Shown in pieces: positions 11,037 through 19,526 of a stretch of 64,000 nucleotides of DNA (positions are counted from its first letter, which is position 1; each line of letters opens with the position of its first letter). Position numbers and translations under genes: made by a program. The DNA comes from Pseudolabrys sp035718275 (GTDB lineage: Bacteria > Pseudomonadota > Alphaproteobacteria > Rhizobiales > Xanthobacteraceae), in the NCBI GenBank assembly GCA_035718275.1, contig DASTHI010000048.1:47352-111351 (forward strand). Reading direction: 5' to 3'. The notes under the pieces were generated by a model. That model was not told where the DNA came from, made no database searches, and saw nothing but the letters and a program-made list of their open reading frames with translations.

Positions 11037-12254
11037 TCACACATCCAAATGCTTCAACACAACTGAAGCGTTGGTGCCACCGAAGCCGAAGGAATTTGAG
11101 AGCACGCAGCCGAGCGAAACATTGTCTGTACGCTCGCGAACAATTGGAACATCGGAGAATGCCGGATCGAGATTTTCGATATTGGCGCTCGCGCAAATGA
11201 AGCCGCTGTGCATCATCAATAACGAATAGATCGCCTCCTGCACTCCGGTGGCTCCCAGCGAATGTCCCGTCAACGACTTGGTGGCGGAAATCGGCGGACA
11301 TTTCGTGCCGAAAACTTCCCGGATCGCCTCGATTTCTTTCAAATCCCCGATCGGAGTCGAGGTCGCGTGGGGATTGATGTAATCGACCGGCGCTCTGACA
11401 TTGGCGAGCGCCATCTTCATGCAGCGAACGGCGCCTTCGCCTGATGGGGCTACCATGTCATATCCGTCGGAAGTCGCACCGTAGCCGGCAACCTCCGCAT
11501 AGATCTTAGCGCCGCGCGCCCTGGCGTGTTCGAGCTCTTCAAGTACCAGAACTCCAGCGCCGCCCGCGATCACGAATCCGTCGCGATCCTTGTCATAAGC
11601 GCGGGATGCCTTTTCCGGGGTATCGTTGAATTTCGAAGACATAGCCCCCATCGCATCGAACAGAACCGACAAGGACCAGTCCAGCTCCTCGCATCCGCCT
11701 GCGAAAACGAGATCCTGCTTGCCCCATTGGATTAGTTCGGCGGCGTTGCCGATGCAGTGATTGGATGTGGCGCACGCCGATGAAATCGAGTAGTTCACGC
11801 CTTTTATCTTGAACCAGGTCGCCAGAGTCGCCGAAGCCGTCGATGACATCGCTTTAGGGACTGCGAAGGGACCTACCCGTTTCGGCCCTTTGCTGCGGGC
11901 CGTATCGGCGGCATCGATGATGGCGCGGCACGAGGGTCCTCCGGAGCCCATCACGATCCCCGTTCGCTCGTCGGAAATTTCCCGTTCTTCAAGACCGGCA
12001 TCGCGTATCGCCTGGTCCATCGCCACATGATTCCAGGCCGCACCGCCGCCGAGGAAGCGCATGGCTCGGCGGTCGACAACCTCGTCAGGATCCAGGCGAG
12101 GAGCTCCATGCACCTGACAACGAAATCCCAGCTCGGCATATTTCTCGGCCCGCACGATGCCGGACTTCCCCTCGCGAAGGCTCGCCAACACTTCCTGCGT
12201 ATTGTTTCCGATGGAAGAGACGATGCCCATTCCGGTAACGACGACACGTCGCAT
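11037..12254 (-). CDS. fabB: beta-ketoacyl-ACP synthase I
   Basis: Condensing enzyme that, with FabA, feeds the unsaturated branch of fatty acid synthesis. The 405 aa protein has the Cys-His-His triad of the family: Cys in SACATSNHC near residue 162, His in NPHATSTPIGD, and His in SLTGHSLGATGVQEAIY. The glycine-rich end GFGGTNASVVL is intact. The N terminus MRRVVVTGMGIVSSIG is standard for KAS I/II. Its neighbour fabA, 86 bp upstream, supports assignment to FabB rather than FabF. Confidence 0.95.
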   Translation of the reverse strand: MRRVVVTGMGIVSSIGNNTQEVLASLREGKSGIVRAEKYAELGFRCQVHGAPRLDPDEVVDRRAMRFLGGGAAWNHVAMDQAIRDAGLEEREISDERTGIVMGSGGPSCRAIIDAADTARSKGPKRVGPFAVPKAMSSTASATLATWFKIKGVNYSISSACATSNHCIGNAAELIQWGKQDLVFAGGCEELDWSLSVLFDAMGAMSSKFNDTPEKASRAYDKDRDGFVIAGGAGVLVLEELEHARARGAKIYAEVAGYGATSDGYDMVAPSGEGAVRCMKMALANVRAPVDYINPHATSTPIGDLKEIEAIREVFGTKCPPISATKSLTGHSLGATGVQEAIYSLLMMHSGFICASANIENLDPAFSDVPIVRERTDNVSLGCVLSNSFGFGGTNASVVLKHLDV

Positions 12255-12340
12255 AGGCTATGACCTTTTGAATTCCCACGAAGGTTTGTAGCGAACTGCG
12301 GCCCGTGATTGGCCGGGGCGATCCGACAGCCGCTCCGGCG

Positions 12341-12883
12341 TCAAGCGCCACTCGGCTGCAATGCTTCATCCTGCTTGAAGAGACCTACTTTCAGATCGCT
12401 CGCTCGATAAATGACATTCCCATCCGCAGAAAGCCAGCCATCCGCAATACCCAGCACAAGTTTGGAGCGCATCACGCGCTTGATGTCGATGCCATAGATG
12501 ACTTTCTTCACCGTCGGAAGCACCTGTCCGGAAAACTTCAGCTCACCGAGACCGAGCGCCCTGCCCTTGCCCGGCGCACCGAGCCAGCCGAGGAAAAAGC
12601 CAACCAGCTGCCAAAGCGCATCGAGTCCGAGACATCCGGGCATGACAGGGTCGCCCTTGAAATGGCAAAGGAAAAACCAAAGGTCGGGTTTGACCTCAAG
12701 CTCGGCGCGGATCAAGCCTTTCCCGTGCTCCCCACCTTCGTCACTGATCTCGGATATCCGGTCAAACATGAGCATGGGCGGCAAGGGCAGCTGCGCATTG
12801 CCCGCACCGAACAACTCGCCGCGGCCGCACGCGAGCAGATCTTCGTACTCGAACCTGTGTCGCCTCTTTTCCATAATCGACAT
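12341..12883 (-). CDS. fabA: 3-hydroxydecanoyl-ACP dehydratase/isomerase
   Basis: Dehydrates 3-hydroxydecanoyl-ACP and isomerises trans-2 to cis-3 decenoyl-ACP, the entry to unsaturated fatty acids. I place the start at 12883 (180 aa, MSIMEKRRHRFEYEDLLACG), close to the usual FabA length; a longer frame to 12961 adds 26 residues with no family similarity. A purine-rich GGGGA precedes this ATG closely, and ATG 12874 is also possible. Catalytic His is in LCHFKGDPVMPGCLGLD and catalytic Asp in the GLD of the same segment. It is divergent from irr, with about 230 bp between starts. Confidence 0.95.
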   Translation of the reverse strand: MSIMEKRRHRFEYEDLLACGRGELFGAGNAQLPLPPMLMFDRISEISDEGGEHGKGLIRAELEVKPDLWFFLCHFKGDPVMPGCLGLDALWQLVGFFLGWLGAPGKGRALGLGELKFSGQVLPTVKKVIYGIDIKRVMRSKLVLGIADGWLSADGNVIYRASDLKVGLFKQDEALQPSGA

Positions 12884-13030
12884 ATCCCCGCGGGCGGGGC
12901 TCGGCTCAAATTCCATCCGGAGTTGGTAACACACCGAACCAGTCGGGCAAAGATGGCGCAAACCCGCGGCTATCCACCGCTTAGCAAGAACTATGACAAA
13001 ATGGCCCTTAGAGGCTCAATTGCGAGGCGG

Positions 13031-13059
13031 TTGCATCTGGCGGCGCCCTTTCGTATATG
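13031..13059 (+). promoter_or_regulatory. candidate irr promoter
   Basis: TTGCAT (13031-13036) and TATATG (13054-13059) are separated by 17 bases, 53 bases before the irr ATG. The -10 matches the sigma-70 consensus at four of six positions and the -35 at three. An imperfect palindrome AAATGCGAAGCGTTT follows at about 13064-13078 and could be an operator. I see no clear iron-control (ICE) box. Moderate evidence only. Confidence 0.4.
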
Positions 13060-13111
13060 TTGCAAATGCGAAGCGTTTCACAGGTGAACGGCAGATTCTG
13101 CGGTCGAACAA

Positions 13112-13603
13112 ATGATTGCAACGCGTAAGACTATCGTGTCGAACTTGATGGCGGCGGGACAGCGTCCATCGCCGGATCGATCCGCACTCACGGGATGCCC
13201 TTGGCACGATGTCAAAGCGATGTTGCGCGAGGTCGGCCTGCGACCCACGCGCCAGCGCATGGCCCTGGGTTGGCTCCTCTTCGGCAAGGGAGACCGTCAT
13301 TTGACGGCAGAGATGCTCTACGAAGAGGCCACCCGAGCCAAAGTACCGGTCTCACTCGCGACAATTTACAACACGCTGCATCAGTTCACCGAGGTCGGGC
13401 TGTTGCGCCAGGTCGCTGTGGATGGATCAAAGGCCTACTTCGACACGAACGCTACTGCGCATCACCACTTCTTTGTCGAAGGGGACGATGAAGTGCTGGA
13501 CATCCCGGATGCGGATGTCGTCATCGAAAAAACGCCGGCGCCGCCTGAAGGGTTCGAAATCGCTCGTGTGGACGTCGTCGTCAGGCTGCGTAGGAAAGCT
13601 TGA
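13112..13603 (+). CDS. irr: iron response regulator Irr (Fur superfamily)
   Basis: Heme-responsive transcription regulator of iron and heme genes in Rhizobiales. The 163 aa protein has a winged-helix DNA-binding domain (GLRPTRQRMALGWLL onwards, residues about 42-100) and a Fur dimerisation half. The heme regulatory motif GCPWHD is at residues 28-33 and the second heme-binding His cluster HHH at 117-119, as in Bradyrhizobium Irr, which is degraded when heme binds. No good SD precedes ATG 13112; ATG 13148 is an alternative that keeps the heme motif. It is divergent from fabA. Confidence 0.94.
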   Translation: MIATRKTIVSNLMAAGQRPSPDRSALTGCPWHDVKAMLREVGLRPTRQRMALGWLLFGKGDRHLTAEMLYEEATRAKVPVSLATIYNTLHQFTEVGLLRQVAVDGSKAYFDTNATAHHHFFVEGDDEVLDIPDADVVIEKTPAPPEGFEIARVDVVVRLRRKA

Positions 13604-13654
13604 TCCCGTCAAGTCTGTCATGCGCCCGTTGACGGCCATATTTTTCCCAACGAG

Positions 13655-14200
13655 TTAATCGATCTTCTCGTTCGGATATGCTCCCCACAATCGTTCCTGG
13701 TGGACATAGCCTTCAAACCCTTTTCCGCTGAAATAGCACCACTTGCCGTCGCACGATTTCAGCATGCCCAGGACGCCAGACTGCAGGCGCGCGGTCACGG
13801 GCGAGTCGTTTTCCGGGCTGGCATAAAGCGGGACGAGGTCGTCCTTGGACTTTGGAACAACCATTGCCATGCGCCTGCCGGACAGGAGTGAGTGGTAAAC
13901 CCACCCTTCCGCACCTTCCCAATCACGAATGCGGCGCCAGTTCTCGAATTCGGCGGTTATCTCGACCGGCATTCCGGCATGGGTGTAAACCCAGCGCACC
14001 TCCTGGTCCTTGTTGGGGCCCGAACGCACATTGACCCGGTCCGACTTGAGGCTAACAAAACGCGGGACGGGAAAGCCGCTGACCGACCCGGTAATAATGT
14101 CACCGGCGGGATGTGCGGGCGCCACCTGGAACATGACCAGGCAGGCCGCCAATGCCAGCCTCCCCATCGCGTCTCGGAAGCTTTGTGTTGTCAGGTCCAT
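13655..14200 (-). CDS. secreted SH3-like domain protein (DUF1058-type)
   Basis: 181 aa. A signal peptide covers about the first 32 residues (LALAACLVMFQVAPAHPAG). Two bacterial SH3-like repeats follow: the first around SLKSDRVNVRSGPNKDQEVRWVY with WRRIRDWEGAEGWVYHSLLSG, the second around LVPLYASPENDSPVTARLQSGVLG with WCYFSGKGFEGYVHQERLWG. Such domains bind cell-wall peptides, so a periplasmic role is likely; the exact job is unknown. It is convergent with irr and divergent from the following dehydrogenase gene. Confidence 0.85.
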   Translation of the reverse strand: MDLTTQSFRDAMGRLALAACLVMFQVAPAHPAGDIITGSVSGFPVPRFVSLKSDRVNVRSGPNKDQEVRWVYTHAGMPVEITAEFENWRRIRDWEGAEGWVYHSLLSGRRMAMVVPKSKDDLVPLYASPENDSPVTARLQSGVLGMLKSCDGKWCYFSGKGFEGYVHQERLWGAYPNEKID

Positions 14201-14309
14201 CTGCTAGGAAAAAAGAAACAGTCTGGCCGGGCGGGCAGTGTCGGCGAGCGCGGTTAACGAGCCCTGAATCGAATTACGCCGGCAGCAGTCGGGGCATGGT
14301 CGAGAGGAG

Positions 14310-15311
14310 ATGGCGAAGACCAAAAAGCCTCTGGTTATTGTCACTCGCAAGCTGCCCGACTCGATCGAGCTGCGCATGCGGGAACTTTTCGACGCGCGGT
14401 TCAATGCCGACGACAAGCCAATGACGCAGAGCCAGTTGGCGGAAGCGGTGAGGACTGCGGACGTGCTCGTACCAACCGTCACCGACAAGATAGATGCCTC
14501 GGTTCTCAGCAAGGCCGGAGAGCGGCTGAAGCTCATCGCCAATTTCGGCAACGGCGTGGACAACATCGACGTCACGACTGCGATTCAGCGCGGCATTACT
14601 GTGACCAATACGCCAGGCGTTTTGACCGAGGATACTGCCGACATGACGATGGCATTGATCCTCGCGGTTCCCCGTCGATTGGTGGAAGGCTCGCACGTCC
14701 TGACCGATGACAAAGATTGGACCGGCTGGTCGCCGACCTGGATGCTCGGTCACCGCATCTGGGGAAAGCGTCTCGGCATCATAGGCATGGGACGCATCGG
14801 CCAAGCGGTGGCACGGCGGGCACGCGCATTCGGTCTTCAGATCCATTATCACAACCGGCGCCGTGTCGCGCCGAAGATCGAGGAAGAGCTTGATGCAACG
14901 TACTGGGAAAGCCTCGATCAGATGCTTGCCCGCATGGACATCATATCGGTGAATTGTCCGCACACGCCTGCAACTTATCATCTTCTCTCGGCGAGGCGGC
15001 TCAAACACTTGCGCCCGGAGGCCTACATCGTGAACACATCGCGCGGTGAGGTTATCGACGAGAACGCGCTCGCGCGCCTGATCGAAGCCGGGGAGATCGC
15101 CGGCGCCGGGCTCGATGTCTTCGAGCACGAACCGGCCGTCAATCCCAAACTGGTCAAGCTCGCGCGTGCTGGAAAGGTTGTTCTGCTGCCGCATACCGGG
15201 TCCGCGACGATCGAGGGGCGGATCGACATGGGAGAAAAAGTCATCATCAACATCAGAACTTTCATGGACGGCCATCGGCCCCCTGATCGCGTTCTGCCGA
15301 GCATGTTGTAG
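14310..15311 (+). CDS. D-isomer 2-hydroxyacid dehydrogenase (glyoxylate reductase type)
   Basis: NAD(P)H-dependent oxidoreductase of the D-2-hydroxyacid family, 333 aa. The Rossmann motif GIIGMGRIGQAVARRARAFG lies near residues 155-175. The catalytic Arg is in NTSRGEVIDENAL, the Glu in LDVFEHEP and the His in LLPHTGSAT, so all three active-site residues are present. The nearest families are GyaR-type glyoxylate and hydroxypyruvate reductases, but substrate cannot be fixed from sequence. It is divergent from the SH3 protein gene and convergent with the MoeB-like gene 47 bp away. Confidence 0.9.
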   Translation: MAKTKKPLVIVTRKLPDSIELRMRELFDARFNADDKPMTQSQLAEAVRTADVLVPTVTDKIDASVLSKAGERLKLIANFGNGVDNIDVTTAIQRGITVTNTPGVLTEDTADMTMALILAVPRRLVEGSHVLTDDKDWTGWSPTWMLGHRIWGKRLGIIGMGRIGQAVARRARAFGLQIHYHNRRRVAPKIEEELDATYWESLDQMLARMDIISVNCPHTPATYHLLSARRLKHLRPEAYIVNTSRGEVIDENALARLIEAGEIAGAGLDVFEHEPAVNPKLVKLARAGKVVLLPHTGSATIEGRIDMGEKVIINIRTFMDGHRPPDRVLPSML

Positions 15312-15358
15312 TTTTCATTTCCTCGCCAGTCACAGATCGCTGCGGGCCTGCGCTACAA

Positions 15359-16159
15359 CTAGGCCTGCGATGACAACTGCTTGATGCTCGGCTTTTCGCC
15401 CGAGAGCGGATTCGCCGGATCCCACGCATAATAAAGGGTCTCGAAACGCATCGAGCGTGCATCCACCATAAGAAGCCGGCCGACCAGTCCTTCTCCGAAG
15501 CCGACGATCTCGCGGATCACTTCCAGAGCCATCAAAGAGCCCAGAACGCCCGGCAGTGCGCCCAATATCCCGGCTTCGGCGCAAACAGGAATCGTCCCTG
15601 CTGGCGGGGGCTCCGGGAAAAGACAGCGGTAGGTCGGGTTGCGCTTTCCGTCAGGAGCCGTCTCGTGGGCTCGCAGCGTTGTCAGCGAGCCATCGAATGT
15701 GCCAAGTGCGGCGGTGACGAGAGGTTTTTTTGCGAAGTAGCACGCATCCGAAACGAGATAGCGCGTGGAAAAATTATCGGATCCGTCGGCGACGATGTCG
15801 TAATTCCCGATCAGGGTCATTGCATTCTCGGCCGTCAGTCGGACACGATACGTTTCGATCTTCACGTGCGGGTTCAGGCGCCTCACTGCCGATGCGGCAC
15901 GCTCGACCTTGGCATGGCCGATGTCGTCGGTTGTGAAAATCACCTGTCGCTGCAGGTTCGACAGTGACACCTGGTCATCGTCGACTACGCCGATTGTGCC
16001 GATGCCGGCCGCCGCGAGATACAGCATCACGGGCGCGCCAAGTCCGCCGGCGCCGATGACGAGGACTCTCGCGGCCTTGAGTTTGGCTTGTCCGGGCCCG
16101 CCCACTTCACGCAGCACGAGATGGCGGGCATAGCGTTCGAGTTCGGTGGAATCGAGCAT
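15359..16159 (-). CDS. moeB: MoeB/ThiF-family adenylyltransferase
   Basis: E1-like enzyme that adenylates the C-terminal Gly of a sulfur-carrier protein (MoaD or ThiS). I start it at ATG 16159 (266 aa, MLDSTELERYARHLVLREVGG), where family similarity begins; the open frame upstream is unrelated. The ATP site GAGGLGAPVMLYLAAAGIG and the following DDDQVSLSNLQRQ are intact, as is the catalytic Asp in ADGSDNFSTRY. It lacks the CxxC pairs that bind zinc in E. coli MoeB: only TYRC remains and the C terminus has no Cys. There is no rhodanese domain. Confidence 0.9.
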   Translation of the reverse strand: MLDSTELERYARHLVLREVGGPGQAKLKAARVLVIGAGGLGAPVMLYLAAAGIGTIGVVDDDQVSLSNLQRQVIFTTDDIGHAKVERAASAVRRLNPHVKIETYRVRLTAENAMTLIGNYDIVADGSDNFSTRYLVSDACYFAKKPLVTAALGTFDGSLTTLRAHETAPDGKRNPTYRCLFPEPPPAGTIPVCAEAGILGALPGVLGSLMALEVIREIVGFGEGLVGRLLMVDARSMRFETLYYAWDPANPLSGEKPSIKQLSSQA

Positions 16160-16303
16160 CGTGGTTAACCTATATGGCGCCGTCAGGCTTTGGACCAGCC
16201 CCGCTTGACGCCTGCGGGCCGGCTGCGATCCCCAACGCGCCTTGCACCTGCACTTCCAGACGCTAATGTTCAGACATCCGCGTTTCGGACCAGCGGCGAG
16301 CCG

Positions 16304-17749
16304 ATGTATTTTTCTGAACGAATGGTTGTCCTTTCCCTTTTGCTCGGCGCAACGCCGACATTGGCGCAGGAGTCGCCCGCTATCATGCGTGCTCCGCCGG
16401 AAGCGATAATGTCCACGCCGGCAACAGTCGCTCCCCAATCACCGACTGCAAAACCGGCGGACACCGCAGGAGTGCCGCAAGTCAGTGCACCGAAAACAGC
16501 CCCCGCCGCGGGCAGCGAGGATGCATCCGAGCCGGCCAATCAGTCGCGTGAGGCGGGGCTGAGTCCCGGTGAGCGGCTGAGGGTTCGGTCAGCGTTGCTG
16601 TGGTCAGGCGATTATACCGGTTCTATTGGCGATGGAGATCCCCTGTCGAACGCAATCAAGAATTTTCAGAAGCGGCAGAAATCCAACGTGACGGGCATCC
16701 TTTCGTCCATGGAACGGGCGAATTTGCTCGCGGCCGCCCAGGCCCATGAGGATGAATTCGGCTGGACCGTCGTTGTTGATCCGGCGACCGGCGTGCGTGT
16801 CGGCCTGCCTATGAAGCTCGTGCCTCACGCTCGCGACGCAGCGCACGGTACGCACTGGTCGTCGCCTCACGGCGACGTGCAGGTGGAAACGTTCCGCATG
16901 AAGAAGCCGGACCTGAACCTCGCGGCGTTGTTCGATCAGCAGAAGAAGGAGCCGTCGAACCGGAAGGTCGAATTCAGCGTCCTCCATGATGACGATTTCA
17001 CGATCACTGGGATGCAGGGGCTAAAAAAGTTTTCCGTCAGAGCCTACGCGCGTGATGGCGAGATCCGCGGGTTTACCGTTCTTTTCGATCAGATGATGGC
17101 GACCATTGTTGCGCCCGTGACAGCGGCGATGACAAGCGCATTCTCGCCGTTTCCCGAGCGGGCTATGCCCTTTGCGGCGCCGGCGAAACCGGTCGAATAC
17201 GGCAATGGGCTGGTGGTGAGCAGGCGCGGCCATATCGTCACCGACAGAAAGCTTACCGAAGGGTGTCGCGTCATCATCGCTGCGGGTGTCGGGCATGCGG
17301 ATCGCGTAGCCGAGGACGAAGATACAAACCTGGCGCTGCTGCGCGTCTATGGATCGCCGAAGGTGAAGCCCGTTGCTTTTGCGTCGGACGTGCCGCGAAC
17401 GGGCGATGTAACTCTGATCGGCATTCCCGATCCGAAGGAGGTAAATGGCCCCACCAAGCTCACGGAAGTGAAGGCACGTTTGGCCAATGGGAACGCAATC
17501 GAGTTGCATCGTCTGGAGCCCATGGCAGGGCTTGCCGGTGCGGCAGCAATTGATGCTCAGGGCCGCGTGCTTGGGATGATGGAAATGCGAAGTTTCGTGC
17601 TTGCCAGTAACGAGCCTAGCCTTCCGCCGGTCCGACTTGTCAGCGCCTATGCCATCCGCGCATTTCTTGAAGCCAACGAGGTACAGATTGCCGGAGAGAG
17701 CACTGATACAAAAGCCGGCATCGTCAGAATCATCTGCGTACGAAGGTAG
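16304..17749 (+). CDS. secreted peptidoglycan-binding protein with degenerate trypsin-like domain
   Basis: About 481 aa from ATG 16304 (GGCGAG upstream). The signal peptide is VVLSLLLGATPTLAQ. An Ala/Pro-rich linker follows, then a peptidoglycan-binding-1-like helical unit (GDPLSNAIKNFQKRQKS), a middle domain of unknown type, and a trypsin/DegP-like fold from about residue 295. In that fold the usual TNxHV reads TDRKLTEGC (about 312), the Asp strand EDTNLALLRV is kept, and the usual GNSGGP reads GLAGAAA (about 409). Catalytic His and Ser are therefore gone. It is likely a non-enzymatic periplasmic binding protein. Confidence 0.8.
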   Translation: MYFSERMVVLSLLLGATPTLAQESPAIMRAPPEAIMSTPATVAPQSPTAKPADTAGVPQVSAPKTAPAAGSEDASEPANQSREAGLSPGERLRVRSALLWSGDYTGSIGDGDPLSNAIKNFQKRQKSNVTGILSSMERANLLAAAQAHEDEFGWTVVVDPATGVRVGLPMKLVPHARDAAHGTHWSSPHGDVQVETFRMKKPDLNLAALFDQQKKEPSNRKVEFSVLHDDDFTITGMQGLKKFSVRAYARDGEIRGFTVLFDQMMATIVAPVTAAMTSAFSPFPERAMPFAAPAKPVEYGNGLVVSRRGHIVTDRKLTEGCRVIIAAGVGHADRVAEDEDTNLALLRVYGSPKVKPVAFASDVPRTGDVTLIGIPDPKEVNGPTKLTEVKARLANGNAIELHRLEPMAGLAGAAAIDAQGRVLGMMEMRSFVLASNEPSLPPVRLVSAYAIRAFLEANEVQIAGESTDTKAGIVRIICVRR

Positions 17750-17782
17750 TACTCTTGTTCATTATTCCGCGCTGGGTGCCAT

Positions 17783-18556
17783 TTACCTGTGCTTCCACTT
17801 CGGCGCGCGCTTTTCGACAAAGGCCTGCATGCCCTCCTTTTGATCCTCGGTGGCAAACAGCGACTGGAAGATCCGACGCTCGAAGCGTGTGCCCTCGGCA
17901 AGCGAGCTTTCAAAGGCGCAGTTCACTGCCTCTTTTGCAGCCAATACCGAGGGAAGCGACATGTTCGAGATGGTGTCAGCAACTTTCATGGCCTCCTCCA
18001 TCAGATTCGCCGCTGGCACGACACGGGCGACCAGCCCGGATTTTTCCGCTTCTGCTGCATCCATCATGCGGCCGGTCAGAATCAGATCCATGGCTTTTGC
18101 CTTGCCGATCGCGTGCGTGAGCCGCTGCGTGCCGCCGATGCCCGGTATCACGCCGAGCTTGATCTCTGGCTGTCCGAATCTTGCATTGTCCGCAGCGATC
18201 ACGACGTCGCACTGCATCGCGAGCTCGCAGCCACCGCCGAGGGCAAATCCTGCGACAGCGGCGACGATCGGCTTACGCGCGCGGGCGGCAACGTCCCAAT
18301 CCGACACGAAATCGCCGAGGTAAGCCTCGATGAACGGCTTGTCCGCCATTTCCTTGATGTCGGCTCCTGCAGCGAAAGCCTTATCGGTGCCGGTGATGAG
18401 CAGGCAGCCGATATGATCATCCGCATCGAACATCTCGATTGCCTGCGTGAGCTCGCCGATCAACGCCTTGTTAAGGGCATTGAGCGCCTGCGGGCGATTG
18501 AGCTTGATCACTCCGACCCGTCCCTTCACTTCAACGGCGATATTCTGATAGCCCAT
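17783..18556 (-). CDS. enoyl-CoA hydratase
   Basis: Crotonase-fold enzyme that hydrates trans-2-enoyl-CoA in fatty acid oxidation. I start it at ATG 18556 (257 aa, MGYQNIAVEVKGRVGVI), which has GGGAGA a few bases upstream; an ATG 6 codons earlier lacks this. The oxyanion-hole segment FAAGADIKEM is present, and so are both catalytic glutamates, in GGGCELAMQCD and GQPEIKLGVIPG. The C terminus FVEKRAPKWKHR is standard for the short mitochondrial-type hydratase. It lies just downstream of mutM on the same strand. Confidence 0.93.
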   Translation of the reverse strand: MGYQNIAVEVKGRVGVIKLNRPQALNALNKALIGELTQAIEMFDADDHIGCLLITGTDKAFAAGADIKEMADKPFIEAYLGDFVSDWDVAARARKPIVAAVAGFALGGGCELAMQCDVVIAADNARFGQPEIKLGVIPGIGGTQRLTHAIGKAKAMDLILTGRMMDAAEAEKSGLVARVVPAANLMEEAMKVADTISNMSLPSVLAAKEAVNCAFESSLAEGTRFERRIFQSLFATEDQKEGMQAFVEKRAPKWKHR

Positions 18557-18583
18557 TGCGATCTCCCAATGCACTGCGCGCGC

Positions 18584-19450
18584 TTATTTTTGGCATGATG
18601 GACAATAAAACGTCGAGCGCCCCGCCTGCACGATTCGCTTGATCCTGCCTTTGCAGCGGGGACACGGCTGTCCCTCGCGGTCGTACACCTTGAAGTTATG
18701 CTGAAAATCCCCGAGCGAGCCGTCAGCACGTCGATGATCGCGCAGAGAGGAGCCTCCGGCCTCGATCGCATCCAACAAGACCGCCTTGATGGCATCGACC
18801 AGCGCTGCCGCACGCGCGTTCGGCTTGCCAGTGCGATCGGCGATCGTCGACGCGCGCCGTTTTGGCGATAGCCGCGCCCGAAACAGAGCCTCGCAGACAT
18901 AGATGTTGCCGAGGCCGGCGACTACGCGCTGATCGCTGAGTGCGGCTTTCAGCGAGGTCTTCTTGCGGGCGCACGACTTTGCCAGCATCGCGGCATCGAA
19001 TTGATTTCCCAGCGGCTCGGGACCGAGATTGCGCAGCAAAGGCTCCTGCTCGAGCGCAACGCGCGGCACCAGTTTCATCGAACCGAAGCGGCGCGGATCG
19101 TTGAACGTGACGATCATGCCATTCGACATGTGAAACACGACGTGATCGTGCGCGGCATTTCCGGACCGCTCGTGATAGTACTTCCCTGGTGCGCCGTTCT
19201 TGTTGACGCGAAACGAGCCGGACATTCCGAGATGCATCAGCAGCACGTCACCTGACGAGAGATCGGCCAGCAGATATTTGGCGCGGCGCCCGATTCCTTC
19301 CACGCACTCTCCGTGCAGCCGCTGTGCAAACCCCCTGGGCAATGACCAGCGGAGGTCTCGACGTCGCACCTCGACCTTGGCGAAGCATGCGCCTTCCATG
19401 ACAGGCGCCAGGCCGCGGCGCACGGTCTCCACTTCCGGCAATTCGGGCAT
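18584..19450 (-). CDS. mutM: formamidopyrimidine-DNA glycosylase
   Basis: Base excision repair glycosylase and AP lyase that removes 8-oxoguanine. The mature chain must begin with Pro, so the start is ATG 19450 (MPELPEVETVRRGL, 288 aa); an upstream in-frame ATG is rejected for that reason. Pro2 and Glu3 are present, the helix-two-turn-helix region reads VAGLGNIYVCEALF, and the C-terminal zinc finger has CPRC and CPSC with the conserved GRSTFYC between. It is divergent from ubiE with 76 bp between starts, a conserved pairing in Rhizobiales. Confidence 0.97.
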   Translation of the reverse strand: MPELPEVETVRRGLAPVMEGACFAKVEVRRRDLRWSLPRGFAQRLHGECVEGIGRRAKYLLADLSSGDVLLMHLGMSGSFRVNKNGAPGKYYHERSGNAAHDHVVFHMSNGMIVTFNDPRRFGSMKLVPRVALEQEPLLRNLGPEPLGNQFDAAMLAKSCARKKTSLKAALSDQRVVAGLGNIYVCEALFRARLSPKRRASTIADRTGKPNARAAALVDAIKAVLLDAIEAGGSSLRDHRRADGSLGDFQHNFKVYDREGQPCPRCKGRIKRIVQAGRSTFYCPSCQK

Positions 19451-19526
19451 GATTAACCGCTCCCGCGCTGACACATAGCGCGGCTCGACCGCCCGCGCTA
19501 TGGTCCTGTGCCCACAGGACTTTCGG

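Noticed and set aside
14274..15275. Minus-strand frame opposite the 2-hydroxyacid dehydrogenase
   Set aside because: The plus-strand gene is certain from its Rossmann motif and catalytic residues.
17789..18598. Plus-strand frame opposite the enoyl-CoA hydratase gene
   Set aside because: The minus-strand gene has both catalytic glutamates and an SD; the opposite frame has no similarity to anything known.
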